Assembly (NCBI RefSeq): GCF_012978815.1
Contig: NZ_LIWR01000005.1
Location: 124,001 to 188,000, forward strand
Length of the DNA: 64,000 nucleotides
Direction: 5' to 3'
Origin: Campylobacter sp. RM16189
GTDB taxonomy: Bacteria; Campylobacterota; Campylobacteria; Campylobacterales; Campylobacteraceae
The notes below the pieces were generated by a model, which was not told where the DNA came from, ran no database searches, and saw only the letters and a list, made by a program, of their open reading frames with translations. The translations under genes and the position numbers were made by a program. This document shows positions 28,207 to 38,258 of the stretch, one piece after another (the stretch's first letter is position 1; each line of letters starts with the position of its first letter).

Positions 28207-29859
28207 ATGTCGCTATTTCAATCAAAAGGCTTTCAGCGTCTTTTGATGATTTTAAGTATAGCTTCGATACTTGTTTTAGGATATATCTTCCTACAAATGC
28301 GAAGCGTGTCAGAAGACTTAGTAGGTGCTGCACAAAAACAGCTTACATCATATAAATTGGCTGACGAACTTAGGCAAAGCTCTGATGACTTGACTAGTCT
28401 TGTTAGAACTTTTGTGGCTACTAATGGAAATCCGATTTATGAAAAACAATACAATCAAGTATTGGATATAAGAAATGGAAAAATTCCTAGACCTGATACG
28501 AAAGAGCAAATTTCTCTAAAAGATCTTATGCAAAAAGAGGGATTTACACAGGATGAATTTAAGAAGTTGGAATCTGCTGAAGGAAAATCTACAGATCTTG
28601 CCAAGCTTGAAATAAAAGCTATAGATATTATTAAAAAATACGGTTCTAAAGATGAAGCTATGGAGCTTGTATTTGGTAAAACCTACAATGACTACAAAGC
28701 TGAAATTTCTAAACCTATAGATGAATTTTTCGCTTTAGTTGAGCAAAGAACAACACAAAGCTTTGAGTTTTTTAAAGATAACCTGGCAAACCTTCAAATT
28801 ATATTCTTGACTTTATTGATAGTAACGATCATACTTGTAGCTCTGCTTGCATATGTTAGCGAAAAGGTTCCAGAAGGGCTTCTTGGAGCAAAAGCATCAA
28901 AGATAGAAGAAGTTGTCAAAGAGGTTTCAAAAGGAAATTTAGCAGTAGCTATAAAAACAGACAATCCAAACAGTGCAATTGGGCTTTTAAAAACAGCTGT
29001 TGATAACTTAAAAGCTCTAATAAGCGAAGTTAAACATCTCTCTGCAGAAAACTCATCAGTCTCATACGAGCTATCTGCAGCAGCTATTCAAACTGGAAAA
29101 AACGTTGAAAACTCATCAAATATAATTCAGGAAACTACAAATAAAGCTACAACTATAAAAGAGCAAATTGAAAATTCCATAGAAGAAGCTAAAAAGAGCA
29201 AGGCTGATATGGAGGCTGCGAGTAGCGGTATCATAGAAGCAAATAACGCCATAGAGCATCTAAGCAACAAAATTCAATCCAGTGTCGAAGTTGAGCTTGA
29301 TCTTGCAAGTAGAATTTCTCAACTTAGTAGCGACGCAGAGCAAGTAAAAGGTGTGTTAGCTGTAATAAACGATATAGCAGATCAAACAAACCTATTAGCA
29401 CTCAATGCAGCTATCGAAGCGGCAAGAGCTGGCGAGCACGGGCGCGGGTTTGCAGTAGTTGCCGATGAGGTTAGAAAACTGGCCGAAAGAACTCAAAAAA
29501 GCCTAGTGGAGATAAATGCTACAATAAATATTATAGTGCAAGCTATATCAGACTCAAGCGAGAAGATGAACTCAAATTCTAGACAAATAGGAGAGCTTAC
29601 TTTAGTGGCGGATGAGGTTAGAGACAAGATAGTATTTATGAGCAATAGTATGCAAAAAGCTATAATTATGTCTGATGCCAGAGTTGAAGACTATATAAAA
29701 ACCGGTGATAATATAAAGCAAATTATCTATGGAATGTCAAATATCAACAACATCTCATCCGAAAATACAAAGAGCGTCGAAGAGATAGCAAACGCGACAG
29801 ATCACTTAAATAAAATGACAGAGATACTAAATAATAAACTTTCTGAGTTTAAAACTTGA
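28207..29859 (+). CDS. Methyl-accepting chemotaxis protein
   Basis: This is a transmembrane chemoreceptor. The ATG at 28207 is chosen because AAAGGAG lies 7 bases before it; an upstream in-frame TTG would place that site inside the gene. The product is 550 residues with TM1 at 12-30, TM2 at 197-216 and an all-helical periplasmic sensor between them ([20 protein letters not shown] is typical of a four-helix-bundle sensor). The cytoplasmic hairpin tip is [20 protein letters not shown]. There is no C-terminal CheR/CheB-binding pentapeptide. The ligand cannot be told. Confidence 0.92.
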   Translation: MSLFQSKGFQRLLMILSIASILVLGYIFLQMRSVSEDLVGAAQKQLTSYKLADELRQSSDDLTSLVRTFVATNGNPIYEKQYNQVLDIRNGKIPRPDTKEQISLKDLMQKEGFTQDEFKKLESAEGKSTDLAKLEIKAIDIIKKYGSKDEAMELVFGKTYNDYKAEISKPIDEFFALVEQRTTQSFEFFKDNLANLQIIFLTLLIVTIILVALLAYVSEKVPEGLLGAKASKIEEVVKEVSKGNLAVAIKTDNPNSAIGLLKTAVDNLKALISEVKHLSAENSSVSYELSAAAIQTGKNVENSSNIIQETTNKATTIKEQIENSIEEAKKSKADMEAASSGIIEANNAIEHLSNKIQSSVEVELDLASRISQLSSDAEQVKGVLAVINDIADQTNLLALNAAIEAARAGEHGRGFAVVADEVRKLAERTQKSLVEINATINIIVQAISDSSEKMNSNSRQIGELTLVADEVRDKIVFMSNSMQKAIIMSDARVEDYIKTGDNIKQIIYGMSNINNISSENTKSVEEIANATDHLNKMTEILNNKLSEFKT

Positions 29860-29861
29860 TA

Positions 29862-29890
29862 TTTTATGGTCTCTTACTGAGACCATAAAA
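29862..29890. terminator. Bidirectional terminator between the chemoreceptor and helicase genes
   Basis: TTTTATGGTCTC and GAGACCATAAAA form 12 perfect pairs around the loop TTACT between two convergent genes. A-rich and T-rich flanks suit termination in both directions. Confidence 0.8.
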
Positions 29891-29892
29891 AT

Positions 29893-31926
29893 TTATATTT
29901 TTTCCTTGGCCATTCCAGCTTCTATCAAAAATCTACTTGGTTGATAAGTAACTCTTTTTATCTTATCGTATTTTGCATAGCTTAGATATAGCTCATCTCT
30001 TGCTCTAGTAACAGCAACATAAAACAGCCTTCTCTCCTCTTCCAAACTTCCGCCCATACCCATAAGCTTTAAATTCGGAAAGCGATTTTGCGCAAGATCG
30101 ACTATAAAAACCTGATCAAATTCAAGCCCCTTGCTAGCATGCACACTTAAGAGATTTACACCCTCACCTTCACTCATCTCATTACTGCCAAGAGTTATGA
30201 AGTTATAAAATTTTTCCAAATCACTGTAATTTTTACTAAGCTCACTTAATATTTCAACTTTAGCCATAATTTTCTCTATAGCTTCCGCCTTTAAACTCTC
30301 ATCAATATTTCCGTTTTTCATTGTAGCTCTTTTAGTCGCTAAAAAATCCGCGATAAGAGAGTAAATTTTGCTATTTTTAATCTCGTTGATTAAAGAATTT
30401 GGTCTAGAAAGACGTCTTGCGTGAAGTAAAAAATTATAAATTTCATACAAAAATACAGCTGCATTTTCATTTAGTTTCTGCATTTTAAGTATCGGGTGAG
30501 AGAAAAATTTATCACTAAATTTAAGCTTAGAAAACCTAGACATCTCGCCTATCTCGCTAAATTCATCAAAAAGTCCCAATTGATAATTTTTTTTCTTTTT
30601 CTCAAAAGCATTCACTTTATCGTCAGGATTTAAAAATCCATCTATCAAATTTCCATGCCCTACTTTTACAATCAGATCAAACATCTCCTTACTAAGAGCG
30701 GCTCCAACGCCCTTAGCATATTCACATACATGAATAAAGGCCATAATATCTTTTGGGTTTATTAAAATCGCGTATATATCCATTAAAGCTTTTATCTCCC
30801 TACTTTCAAAAAAGCTAATCCCGCCTTTTCGCTTAGAGCTTACTCCTCGCTCTTTCAAAGCCACCTCAAGCCCATCGGCACTTGAGTTATTACGAAAGAT
30901 TATCGCGATATTTTCTTTGCTAAATTTTGAATTTGATATTATCTCGGCAATATTTGAATACTGGTTAAAAAGCTCATCATAAACAAGAAGCTTTGGTGAT
31001 GGCAAATTTCCCTCTCGACTCACAATCAGTTTTTTATCATACAAACGAGGATTGTTTGAGATAACTTTATTTGCAAGGGCTAGTATACTTGAACTACTGC
31101 GGTAATTGATATTTAAAGCATAGACACTAGCGTCTTTAAACCTATCTTTAAAAGAGCCAATTATCTCTATATTTGCACCGTTAAAGGCATAAATACTTTG
31201 ATCAAAGTCGCCTACGCAAAATAGACTTTTAGTATTAAAAGCATCTATTAAAGAGCCTTGCAGAGTATTTGTGTCCTGATATTCGTCTATTAAAATTTCA
31301 TCATATTTTAAAGGCGCTCCTTTTTTTAGTTCGTTTCGCATTTTTATAAGCAGATCGTTAAAGTCCGCATAGCCAAATTTCGCCTTCTCTTGTTCAAACT
31401 CACTTAAAATATCCTCATAAATTTCAGCATATACAGACTGCTCTTCATTTCTAGCCTTAAACCACTCATAAAAACTCTCTTCATTGCTTGAATTTTGATA
31501 AAGTGAATATAGATCGTATAGATAAGCTCCACCATACGCCTTAGCTTCGCCCAAATGTTGAAATCTGCGCCTTTCCACAAGACTTTTTAAAAGAGTTTTT
31601 AGCTCGCTTGGCTGTTTTAATACTATATTTTTTTCAAGAGATTTTAAAAGAGAGTAAGATACAGAGTGAAATGTGCCAGCAGTAATTTTAGAGGTAATTT
31701 TTTTGTCAAAATAACGCTCTAGCCTCTCTATCATCTCACTTGAGGCCTTGTTTGTAAAGGTTAAAAGCAAAATTTTACTAGGATTTACTCCTAAATTTAA
31801 TAGATGCGCTATCCTTGCAACGATCGTTGAAGTCTTGCCTGTGCCTGCGCTTGCTATGATAAGATTGTGCCCAAAAGGCGCAGTTGCAGCACTGTATTGA
31901 TCCGAATTTAGTCTTGAAAGTGGCAT
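29893..31926 (-). CDS. uvrD: UvrD/Rep-family superfamily 1 DNA helicase
   Basis: This is a 3'-5' helicase of DNA repair and replication restart. The 677-residue protein has motif I in IASAGTGKTSTI near residue 26, motif II in LIDEYQDTNTLQG, motif III GDFDQSIYAFNGA, motif IV region INYRSSSSIL, motif V LLSVHASKGLEFDQVFIVD and motif VI YVAVTRARDELYLS. It is shorter than E. coli UvrD because the 2B domain and C-terminus are reduced. It is transcribed alone, divergent from ftsW. Confidence 0.9.
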   Translation of the reverse strand: MPLSRLNSDQYSAATAPFGHNLIIASAGTGKTSTIVARIAHLLNLGVNPSKILLLTFTNKASSEMIERLERYFDKKITSKITAGTFHSVSYSLLKSLEKNIVLKQPSELKTLLKSLVERRRFQHLGEAKAYGGAYLYDLYSLYQNSSNEESFYEWFKARNEEQSVYAEIYEDILSEFEQEKAKFGYADFNDLLIKMRNELKKGAPLKYDEILIDEYQDTNTLQGSLIDAFNTKSLFCVGDFDQSIYAFNGANIEIIGSFKDRFKDASVYALNINYRSSSSILALANKVISNNPRLYDKKLIVSREGNLPSPKLLVYDELFNQYSNIAEIISNSKFSKENIAIIFRNNSSADGLEVALKERGVSSKRKGGISFFESREIKALMDIYAILINPKDIMAFIHVCEYAKGVGAALSKEMFDLIVKVGHGNLIDGFLNPDDKVNAFEKKKKNYQLGLFDEFSEIGEMSRFSKLKFSDKFFSHPILKMQKLNENAAVFLYEIYNFLLHARRLSRPNSLINEIKNSKIYSLIADFLATKRATMKNGNIDESLKAEAIEKIMAKVEILSELSKNYSDLEKFYNFITLGSNEMSEGEGVNLLSVHASKGLEFDQVFIVDLAQNRFPNLKLMGMGGSLEEERRLFYVAVTRARDELYLSYAKYDKIKRVTYQPSRFLIEAGMAKEKI

Positions 31927-32069
31927 TTATCCTCTCTTAAAAAAGATTTAATTATACGCTAATTTAAATTTAAAGCTTATAAAATTTAAAATAACACTGA
32001 CACTTTTAACATATTTATAAGAAAATTTTAAGTAAAATCGAGGCTAAAATCCAAAATACGGAGAGAGTT

Positions 32070-33230
32070 TTGCAAGTAGATAAGTGGGTGTTTTACGCTT
32101 GCGTCGCACTAATAACTATAGGTATTATTTTTTCACTCTCTTTGCCTGTTTTTACCGTGCTTTTTTTTAACTATGAACCATATCACTTCTTTTATAGACA
32201 GCTGGCGGTCGGAGTTTTAGGTATATTTGTCATGTGGGCTCTATCGCAGTTAAATCCAGATAAGTCACTAGTATGGATAGGCTTTGGACTATTTATCCTA
32301 TGCGCTCTTGCTATGGGTGTTATGCATGCACTTCCAAGCTCTATGGTTACGGATGCGGGAGGCGCAAAAAGATGGATTAGGCTACCTGGATTTTCACTCG
32401 CTCCGGTTGAGTTTTTTAAAATAGGCTTTGTCTATTTTCTTGCATGGAGCTTTGCAAGAAAGATTGATGATAGCAAAAAGAGCTTAAAGGAAGAATTTAA
32501 CCTAATACTTCCGTATTTATTTTTATTTTTGATAGTTGTTTATCTAATAGCAGTCCTTCAAAACGATCTTGGTCAGGTTATAGTTTTGGCTCTTACTCTT
32601 GTAATGATGGCTCTTTTTGCAGGAACTAGCCTTAGGCTTTTTGGGATAGGGCTTTTTGGAGCGGGCATGCTTGCCACAATCGCAATAGTAACATCAGAGC
32701 ATAGAATTTTACGTATTAAATCATGGTGGGGAACTATACAAAATATAGTGCTTTCAATACTGCCTGAAAATATGGCAAACGCCTTAAGAGTAGCAGATGT
32801 GCCTGAGCCATATCAAATTTCGCACTCGCTAAACGCGATAAAGCACGGCGGATTTTTCGGAGAAGGGCTTGGCGCAGGAGTATTTAAACTAGGCTTTTTA
32901 AGCGAGGTTCATACCGACTTCGTATTAGCGGGTATAGCTGAAGAGATTGGTGTATTAGGAATATTTGGTATCACTTCAATAATCGTATTTTTACTATATA
33001 GAATATTTAAAATTTCATCAAGAAGCGAAAATAAGGTCTATCATCTATTTTCACTAGGCATAGGGCTTTTGATATCATTTTCTTTTCTTATGAACTCTTA
33101 CGGAATTACTTCCATAACCCCTATTAAAGGTATAGCGGTACCATTTCTAAGCTACGGAGGAAGTTCTATTTTAGCACTTTGCGTGGCTATAGGGATGGTT
33201 TTGATGATAAGCAAAAAGGTATCAAACTAA
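32070..33230 (+). CDS. ftsW: Peptidoglycan glycosyltransferase FtsW (SEDS family)
   Basis: This is a septal lipid II polymerase with about ten transmembrane helices in 386 residues. SEDS landmarks are DAGGAKRWIRLPGFSLAP, LQNDLGQVIV, HTDFVLAGIAEEIG and PIKGIAVPFLSYGGSS. The start is TTG after a GGAGAGAG sequence. murG begins on the very next base after the stop, which supports FtsW over RodA. I recall the same pair in C. jejuni. Confidence 0.93.
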   Translation: MQVDKWVFYACVALITIGIIFSLSLPVFTVLFFNYEPYHFFYRQLAVGVLGIFVMWALSQLNPDKSLVWIGFGLFILCALAMGVMHALPSSMVTDAGGAKRWIRLPGFSLAPVEFFKIGFVYFLAWSFARKIDDSKKSLKEEFNLILPYLFLFLIVVYLIAVLQNDLGQVIVLALTLVMMALFAGTSLRLFGIGLFGAGMLATIAIVTSEHRILRIKSWWGTIQNIVLSILPENMANALRVADVPEPYQISHSLNAIKHGGFFGEGLGAGVFKLGFLSEVHTDFVLAGIAEEIGVLGIFGITSIIVFLLYRIFKISSRSENKVYHLFSLGIGLLISFSFLMNSYGITSITPIKGIAVPFLSYGGSSILALCVAIGMVLMISKKVSN

Positions 33231-34268
33231 ATGATAGTAATATGCGGTGGTGGCACCGGAGGACATCTGGCTATCGCAAAAACCCTCAATGAAGAGATTG
33301 CAAGTCGTGATATAAAAACCATCTTCATAGGCTCAACTAACGGACAAGATAGGCAATGGTTTGAAAATGATCAAAATTTCAGCTCTAAATTTTTCCTGCC
33401 TAGCCAAGGAGTAGTTAACAAAAAAGGCTTTAATAAGCTTATTTCACTTTTTAATATCGTAAAACTAGCTTTTAAATGCAGGCAAATTTTTAAGGATAAT
33501 AAAGTAAAGGCCGTAATAAGCGTAGGTGGTTACAGTGCAGCGCCTGCGGCATTTGCAGCCATTATATCAAATATACCGCTTTTTATACACGAACAAAACT
33601 CCATAGTCGGAAATTTAAATAAAATTTTAAAACCATTCGCAAAAGAGTTTTTTAGCTCATACGATGAGCCTAAATTTGACTATCCTGTAGCGGATAAATT
33701 TTTTGACACCTCGCGAGAGAGAAAAGAGCTAAGAACTATAATATTTCTAGGAGGCTCTCAGGGCGCATCGGCTATAAATTCACTTGCTTTAAATCTAGCT
33801 ATGATATTAAAAGAAAAAAATATAAAAATAATTCATCAATGCGGTAAAAATTCGCTTGATAACTTACGAGAAGAGTATAAAAAGCTTGGATTTACAGATA
33901 AAACTTTAGAACTTTTTGACTTCAGCAAGGAGATAGAGCTAAAGATGAAAGAGGCTGATTTAGCCATAAGTAGAGCTGGGGCTAGCACACTTTGGGAGCT
34001 TTGCGCCAACAATTTACCAACCATATTTATACCCTACCCTTATGCAGCAAACGACCATCAAGTGCATAATGCGAAATTTTTAGTAGATCAAAATTTGGCT
34101 ACATTTTGCTTTCAAAAAGATAATCAAATAGATAAAAATGAGATTTTAAGGCTAATAGAGTCTATAAATTTAAAAGAAATTTCACTAAACTTAAAACATC
34201 AGATATACAAAAACAGTGCAAAAAAAATCATAGATGAAATCTTGTTTAAGATAACTTCTCTCCGATAG
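33231..34268 (+). CDS. murG: UDP-GlcNAc:lipid I N-acetylglucosaminyltransferase
   Basis: MurG makes lipid II on the inner face of the membrane. The GT-B fold enzyme is 345 residues with the N-terminal Gly-rich loop CGGGTGGHLAIA, SVGGYSAAPAA, HEQNSIVGNLNK and the UDP-binding ISRAGASTLWELC. It abuts ftsW, and its 3' end overlaps the convergent downstream gene by 23 bases. Confidence 0.96.
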   Translation: MIVICGGGTGGHLAIAKTLNEEIASRDIKTIFIGSTNGQDRQWFENDQNFSSKFFLPSQGVVNKKGFNKLISLFNIVKLAFKCRQIFKDNKVKAVISVGGYSAAPAAFAAIISNIPLFIHEQNSIVGNLNKILKPFAKEFFSSYDEPKFDYPVADKFFDTSRERKELRTIIFLGGSQGASAINSLALNLAMILKEKNIKIIHQCGKNSLDNLREEYKKLGFTDKTLELFDFSKEIELKMKEADLAISRAGASTLWELCANNLPTIFIPYPYAANDHQVHNAKFLVDQNLATFCFQKDNQIDKNEILRLIESINLKEISLNLKHQIYKNSAKKIIDEILFKITSLR

Positions 34269-34983
34269 AATTTACCTTAAGCTCTTTTAGTTCATACGCT
34301 AAATAGTGGTATATAAGCTCCTCGGTCTTTAGGCTTTTATCGCTAAATATAGGATTTATCATAGATATTATCCTGTCTGTCATTCCTGCGATCTCGACTA
34401 GCAGGAGTTGATCATGTCTTTTTTTAGCTATCTTGATACTATAGAGAAAAAACTTATATAAAACTTTAAATTCGCTCAAAATTACATTTGATATGATATT
34501 AGCCCTTATTTTTAGAGTTTCATCTATTTTTTTTTGGAATTCAACTAGATCTTTAAGTATATTTTTTATAGTTTTCATCTCTTTGGTATTTTTTTGTATC
34601 CATCTTTTAGAGTCGGCTTTAAGCAAATTTCCATATTCTAAAACAAAAAGATCTATAATTTTTTTTATATTTTTAGAAGCTTCTTGAAGCTTACTACTAG
34701 TCTCAAGACTAACTCCCTTTTTTTCGGTTTTGATTGAAATTTTTCTAATGATTTGATCAAGATATAAGCTAATATTATAATAGTATTCTTCATTATCGAA
34801 TACATTTGCAAAATACATACTATCTTTGCTCTCTAAAATATCATGCACTTTAATGGAGTCAACCAAAGTACTAAATTCGGCAATACTCATCTGAGTAGCC
34901 TCTTTTGCAATCTCTATATTTAAGAGTAATGCAAGTTCAGACTTTATATCATTGATGTTTTTTAATATTGAAGGATAATCCAT
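34246..34983 (-). CDS. Helical cytoplasmic protein of unknown function, partner of the PAS gene
   Basis: No family recognised. It is about 245 residues, nearly all predicted helix (for example KLQEASKNIKKIIDLFVLEY), with no signal peptide or membrane segment. The ATG at 34983 is preferred because AGGTGG lies 7 bases before it. A GTG at 34992 directly after the preceding stop is the alternative. It is 9 bases downstream of the PAS gene, so the two are co-transcribed and may act together in redox signalling. Its 3' end overlaps murG on the other strand. Confidence 0.65.
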   Translation of the reverse strand: MDYPSILKNINDIKSELALLLNIEIAKEATQMSIAEFSTLVDSIKVHDILESKDSMYFANVFDNEEYYYNISLYLDQIIRKISIKTEKKGVSLETSSKLQEASKNIKKIIDLFVLEYGNLLKADSKRWIQKNTKEMKTIKNILKDLVEFQKKIDETLKIRANIISNVILSEFKVLYKFFLYSIKIAKKRHDQLLLVEIAGMTDRIISMINPIFSDKSLKTEELIYHYLAYELKELKVNSIGEKLS

Positions 34984-34992
34984 TTTGTCCAC

Positions 34993-35493
34993 CTATCCTC
35001 TTTGGAGCTTATGTACTAATTCATCATACTCTACATTTGATTCTTTTAAAATTTTATCTAATAATTTACCAGAAGCTTCCATTCCGCCTGTTTTTTCAGC
35101 CTCTAAAAGCTTTTTATATATACTTTCTATGAATTTTACGCCATCCATATTGGGCCTTCTTCTCACAGAGTGATATCCCACTATTTCACCGTTTTCATCC
35201 ACAGATGCAGTTACATTTGCAAAAACCCAATAATATCCGCCTTTAAAACTCTTATTCTTAACAAATGCAAAAATCTCTCTTTTCGACTTAATTCTATCCC
35301 ATAAAAGCTTAAAAACGATGCGAGGCATATCCGGATGCCTTATGATATTATGAGGCTTTCCTAAAAGATCACTCGCTCTGGCTCCAACTATTTCTAAAAA
35401 CGGTTCATTACAATAGGTTATCTTTCCTTTTGTATCCGTTTTAGAAACTATAAAATCATTCTCTTTGACAAAATACTGCTTCTCTTCTTGCAT
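34993..35493 (-). CDS. PAS-domain protein, Aer/CetB-like redox sensor
   Basis: This 166-residue soluble protein is one PAS domain plus a short helical tail. The sequence DFIVSKTDTKGKITYCNEPF and then LLGKPHNIIRHPDMPR, followed by FKGGYYWVFANVTAS and GYHSVRRRPN, is typical of FAD-binding Aer-type PAS domains. It resembles CetB, which in C. jejuni pairs with the membrane signaller CetA for energy taxis. No CetA-like gene is adjacent here; instead the next gene encodes a soluble helical protein. Confidence 0.83.
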   Translation of the reverse strand: MQEEKQYFVKENDFIVSKTDTKGKITYCNEPFLEIVGARASDLLGKPHNIIRHPDMPRIVFKLLWDRIKSKREIFAFVKNKSFKGGYYWVFANVTASVDENGEIVGYHSVRRRPNMDGVKFIESIYKKLLEAEKTGGMEASGKLLDKILKESNVEYDELVHKLQRG

Positions 35494-35541
35494 CTTACAA
35501 AAAATCCCTTAATTAAAAGAAAAACTTTATAATAAAGAAAA

Positions 35542-35547
35542 ATTATA
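35542..35547 (-). promoter_or_regulatory. -10 box for the PAS gene
   Basis: A perfect TATAAT in TTGGGTATAATTTTTC reads on the minus strand, 48 bases upstream of the start codon. Confidence 0.5.
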
Positions 35548-35607
35548 CCCAATATAAAATATAAATTTTATAAATTTTTAATAAAGCTAATCAGCATTTA
35601 CTTATTT

Positions 35608-36498
35608 TTACCATCTTCCGCTAGCTCCGCCTCCACCAAAGCCTCCGCCTCCGCCGCTAAAGCCTCCGCCGGAAGAACCGCTTGAGCCGCCACCACTTGA
35701 ACTGCTAAAACCTGAGCTAGAAAAACCGCCTCTAGATCTGCTTTTTTTGGAGTTATTCATCTTTTTAACCATAGGATAAATCAGTATAAAAAACGCTCCA
35801 AGCAGAGCAAAAGAGACTAAAGCCGTATCGGTCTTTAAAAAGATATCCAAAAAAGAAGACGAAAACACTCCTGCAAAAGCCGACATAAAAGATGTTAAAC
35901 CAATGTCTTTTAAGAACTTAAATTTAAAAATTACACCTATAAAAAGCAAGGCAAAGCCGCCGACTATCATAATAGTAGTAAAGCCAAAAAACGTATCCAT
36001 CTTAGGATCAGTCACATAATCATTACTGCTATCTTCATCTATGAAGTTTAGTATCTTATCTATTCCATCTAAGATGCCTTGTTCTAAATTTCCATCTTTA
36101 AATTTAGGGATGATTACTCTTTGTATTATCTCATGGCTTGTAGCATCTGCTAATGATCCTTCTAAACCATATCCTACTTCTATGCGAATTTCCTTTTCAT
36201 TTGGAGCTACTACTAACAATACTCCATTGTTTTTATCTTTTTGTCCTATGGACCACTTTCTTGCAAGTTCTAAGGAGTAGCTTTCTATACTTTGTCCTTC
36301 AAGTGAATTTAAAGTAACTACTACTACTTGATTTGTTGTATTTGTTTCATGGTTTGCAAGAATTTTAGTTAAGTTTTCTCTTGCTGTTTGGCTTAGTATA
36401 TTTGCTTCATCGACTACTCTGCCGGTGAGGTGAGGGAATGAAATTTCACTTGCAAACAAAGATAAAAAAGTGAATAAAATAAGTAAAATTTTCTTCAT
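35608..36498 (-). CDS. TPM-domain (YgcG-like) envelope protein, copy 4
   Basis: A signal peptide (MKKILLILFTFLSLFASE) is followed by a periplasmic TPM domain at about residues 20-155. Typical segments are RVVDEANILS, TNQVVVVTLNSLEGQ, WSIGQKDKNNGVLLVVAP and RIEVGYGLEG. Two or three transmembrane helices lie at about 170-240, and a Gly/Ser-rich tail ends in ASGRW. The function of this family is poorly known. It is the last of four tandem paralogues downstream of lemA. Confidence 0.85.
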   Translation of the reverse strand: MKKILLILFTFLSLFASEISFPHLTGRVVDEANILSQTARENLTKILANHETNTTNQVVVVTLNSLEGQSIESYSLELARKWSIGQKDKNNGVLLVVAPNEKEIRIEVGYGLEGSLADATSHEIIQRVIIPKFKDGNLEQGILDGIDKILNFIDEDSSNDYVTDPKMDTFFGFTTIMIVGGFALLFIGVIFKFKFLKDIGLTSFMSAFAGVFSSSFLDIFLKTDTALVSFALLGAFFILIYPMVKKMNNSKKSRSRGGFSSSGFSSSSGGGSSGSSGGGFSGGGGGFGGGGASGRW

Positions 36499-36508
36499 TT
36501 CTAAGTTC

Positions 36509-37297
36509 TTAAGCCTCTTTTGCCTTCTTTATACCAAACAAAGAGTTTAAAAAGCCCAAATTTACGTATCTGCTGCCATCCTCCCTCATATCTATACGCA
36601 TAGTTAAAAGTGTAAATACAAAGACAATGCCAAAAAATAGAAAAGAAGGCATGCCATAAGGCAAGGCTTTCATTAAAAACACAGTTAGCATGCCTGAGAG
36701 CACAGAAGACATACCGACTTGAATCAAAAAAAACAGATTAAACTTATGACTCACAATCCACAAAAGAAGCCCTCCAAATACCGATATCGCAAGTATGGCT
36801 ATAGTGGCATCTTCATAAGGATGGGTTGTGTAGTCATTGCTCTTATCATCATCCATAAATTCTAAAGTCTTGATAACTCCTAGCTTGAAAGCGCCGTCGA
36901 TATTTCTTTCGCTCAGTTTAGCCTCTATAATATCTGATGTTATCGAATCGCCTTTAAGCCAGTCGCCATTCGTAACTATAATCGCTCTTGAATTTAGATA
37001 GTTTCGCGAGTCGTAAGATACAACTAAAATAGCTGTCTTGTCGTCTATATTCCAGTGTTTTGCAAGATTTTGAGCGTAAGAAGTGATGTACTCTTCTTTT
37101 TTTAGTTTTACCGCAACCACTATGAGTTTGTTGCCGTATTTAGACTCATGCTCACTTATCTTCCTGCTAAGATCGCTCCTAGCAACTTCATTTAACAGAC
37201 CTGATTTATCTATGACAGCGCCTGAAAGCTCGGGGAAATTTGCTTGAGTAAAGGCAAAGCTAAAAACAACCATTAAAGATATCAAAATTTTATTCAC
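36509..37297 (-). CDS. Divergent TPM-domain paralogue, copy 3
   Basis: The frame is open to 37402, but that upstream part is the Gly-rich tail of copy 2 read in another frame and yields an Ala-rich string. The likely start is the GTG at 37297, with AGAGG 5 bases before it. This gives a 262-residue protein with a signal peptide (NKILISLMVVFSFAFTQA). The TPM core is recognisable (FPELSGAVIDKSGLLNE, HWNIDDKTAILVVSYDSR), but the TNQVVVVT and VEVGYGLEG signatures have been lost. Three or so membrane helices follow, without the Gly/Ser tail. Confidence 0.7.
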   Translation of the reverse strand: MNKILISLMVVFSFAFTQANFPELSGAVIDKSGLLNEVARSDLSRKISEHESKYGNKLIVVAVKLKKEEYITSYAQNLAKHWNIDDKTAILVVSYDSRNYLNSRAIIVTNGDWLKGDSITSDIIEAKLSERNIDGAFKLGVIKTLEFMDDDKSNDYTTHPYEDATIAILAISVFGGLLLWIVSHKFNLFFLIQVGMSSVLSGMLTVFLMKALPYGMPSFLFFGIVFVFTLLTMRIDMREDGSRYVNLGFLNSLFGIKKAKEA

Positions 37298-37319
37298 AAC
37301 AACCTCTTTTATACTAACT

Positions 37320-38210
37320 CTACCACTTACCGCCGGCTCCGCCGCCACCAAAGCTTCCGCCGCCACCGCTAGCGCCACTGCCGCTACTGCCTTCGCTTTC
37401 AACGAAGTATTTATAGCTATCGACTCCTTCTTTCCAGCCGTATATTAATTTTTCATCAGGTGTATTCATAATCTCTTTTAGCACATAAGGAAAAACGGCT
37501 ACTATACTTACTAAAATGGCTAATGTTTTATATATTATAGGATCTATCGGTGCGCTGATAATAGCTCCGATAAAGCCTCCTAGCATAATCGAGCCAACGA
37601 TGCTAGAGCCCACATCGCCTATAACTCTGCGTCCGCTTAGCCTACCTATAAATATAAAAATAGAACAAGACGCTATCAAAAAGGCAATAGCCAGCAAAAC
37701 ATTATCCACAAATGCTTGCTCTTTTACTACATCGTTGCTTGCATCTTCATCCGTAAAGTCTAAAATTCTGGCAACGCCTTCTAACACTCCCTCTTCAAAA
37801 TCACCGCTTTTAAAATTCGGGATTATTACCTTTTCTATTATACTCTTGCTTGCGGCATCGGTTAAAACTCCCTCAAGTCCGTATCCAACCTCTATGCGCA
37901 CTTCTTTTTCATTTGGAGCTACTACCAACAAAACTCCGTTATCTTTATCCTTTTGCCCGATCTCCCATTTTCTTGCAAGCGCTAAAGAGTAACTTTCTAT
38001 GGAGTAGTTGTGAAGCGATTTTAGGGTTACGACTACGATTTGATTGGTAGTTGCTTTTTCGTGGGCTTCAAGTGTCGCTGTTAAGCTATCTTTTGTGCCT
38101 TTGGTTAGTATATTTGCCTCATCCACAACCCTGCCCGTAAACTCAGGAAGTGAAATTTCAGCCGAAAAGAGTGACATAAAAGCTAGTAAAACAAATAATA
38201 TCTTTCTCAT
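37320..38210 (-). CDS. TPM-domain (YgcG-like) envelope protein, copy 2
   Basis: It is 296 residues with a signal peptide (MRKILFVLLAFMSLFSAE). The full TPM signature includes FTGRVVDEANIL, TNQIVVVTLKSL, WEIGQKDKDNGVLLVVAP and RIEVGYGLEG. Transmembrane helices are at about 178-240 and the tail is short and Gly-rich, ending in AGGKW. It is separated from copy 1 by a 73-base gap with a strong hairpin. Confidence 0.85.
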   Translation of the reverse strand: MRKILFVLLAFMSLFSAEISLPEFTGRVVDEANILTKGTKDSLTATLEAHEKATTNQIVVVTLKSLHNYSIESYSLALARKWEIGQKDKDNGVLLVVAPNEKEVRIEVGYGLEGVLTDAASKSIIEKVIIPNFKSGDFEEGVLEGVARILDFTDEDASNDVVKEQAFVDNVLLAIAFLIASCSIFIFIGRLSGRRVIGDVGSSIVGSIMLGGFIGAIISAPIDPIIYKTLAILVSIVAVFPYVLKEIMNTPDEKLIYGWKEGVDSYKYFVESEGSSGSGASGGGGSFGGGGAGGKW

Positions 38211-38226
38211 AACAAACTAGTTTTTG

Positions 38227-38258
38227 GGTCAAATTTGTAGCTAATTGCAAATTTGACC
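38227..38258. other. Perfect 11-pair hairpin between TPM copies 1 and 2
   Basis: GGTCAAATTTG (38227-38237) and CAAATTTGACC (38248-38258) pair perfectly around a 10-base loop that can itself add further weak pairs. On the transcribed minus strand it is not followed by a U-run, so RNA processing or differential stability seems likelier than full termination. Confidence 0.55.

Noticed and set aside
37298..37402. N-terminal Ala-rich extension of TPM copy 3
   Set aside because: It is the Gly/Ser-rich tail of copy 2 read in another frame. A GTG with AGAGG at 37297 gives a normal signal peptide.
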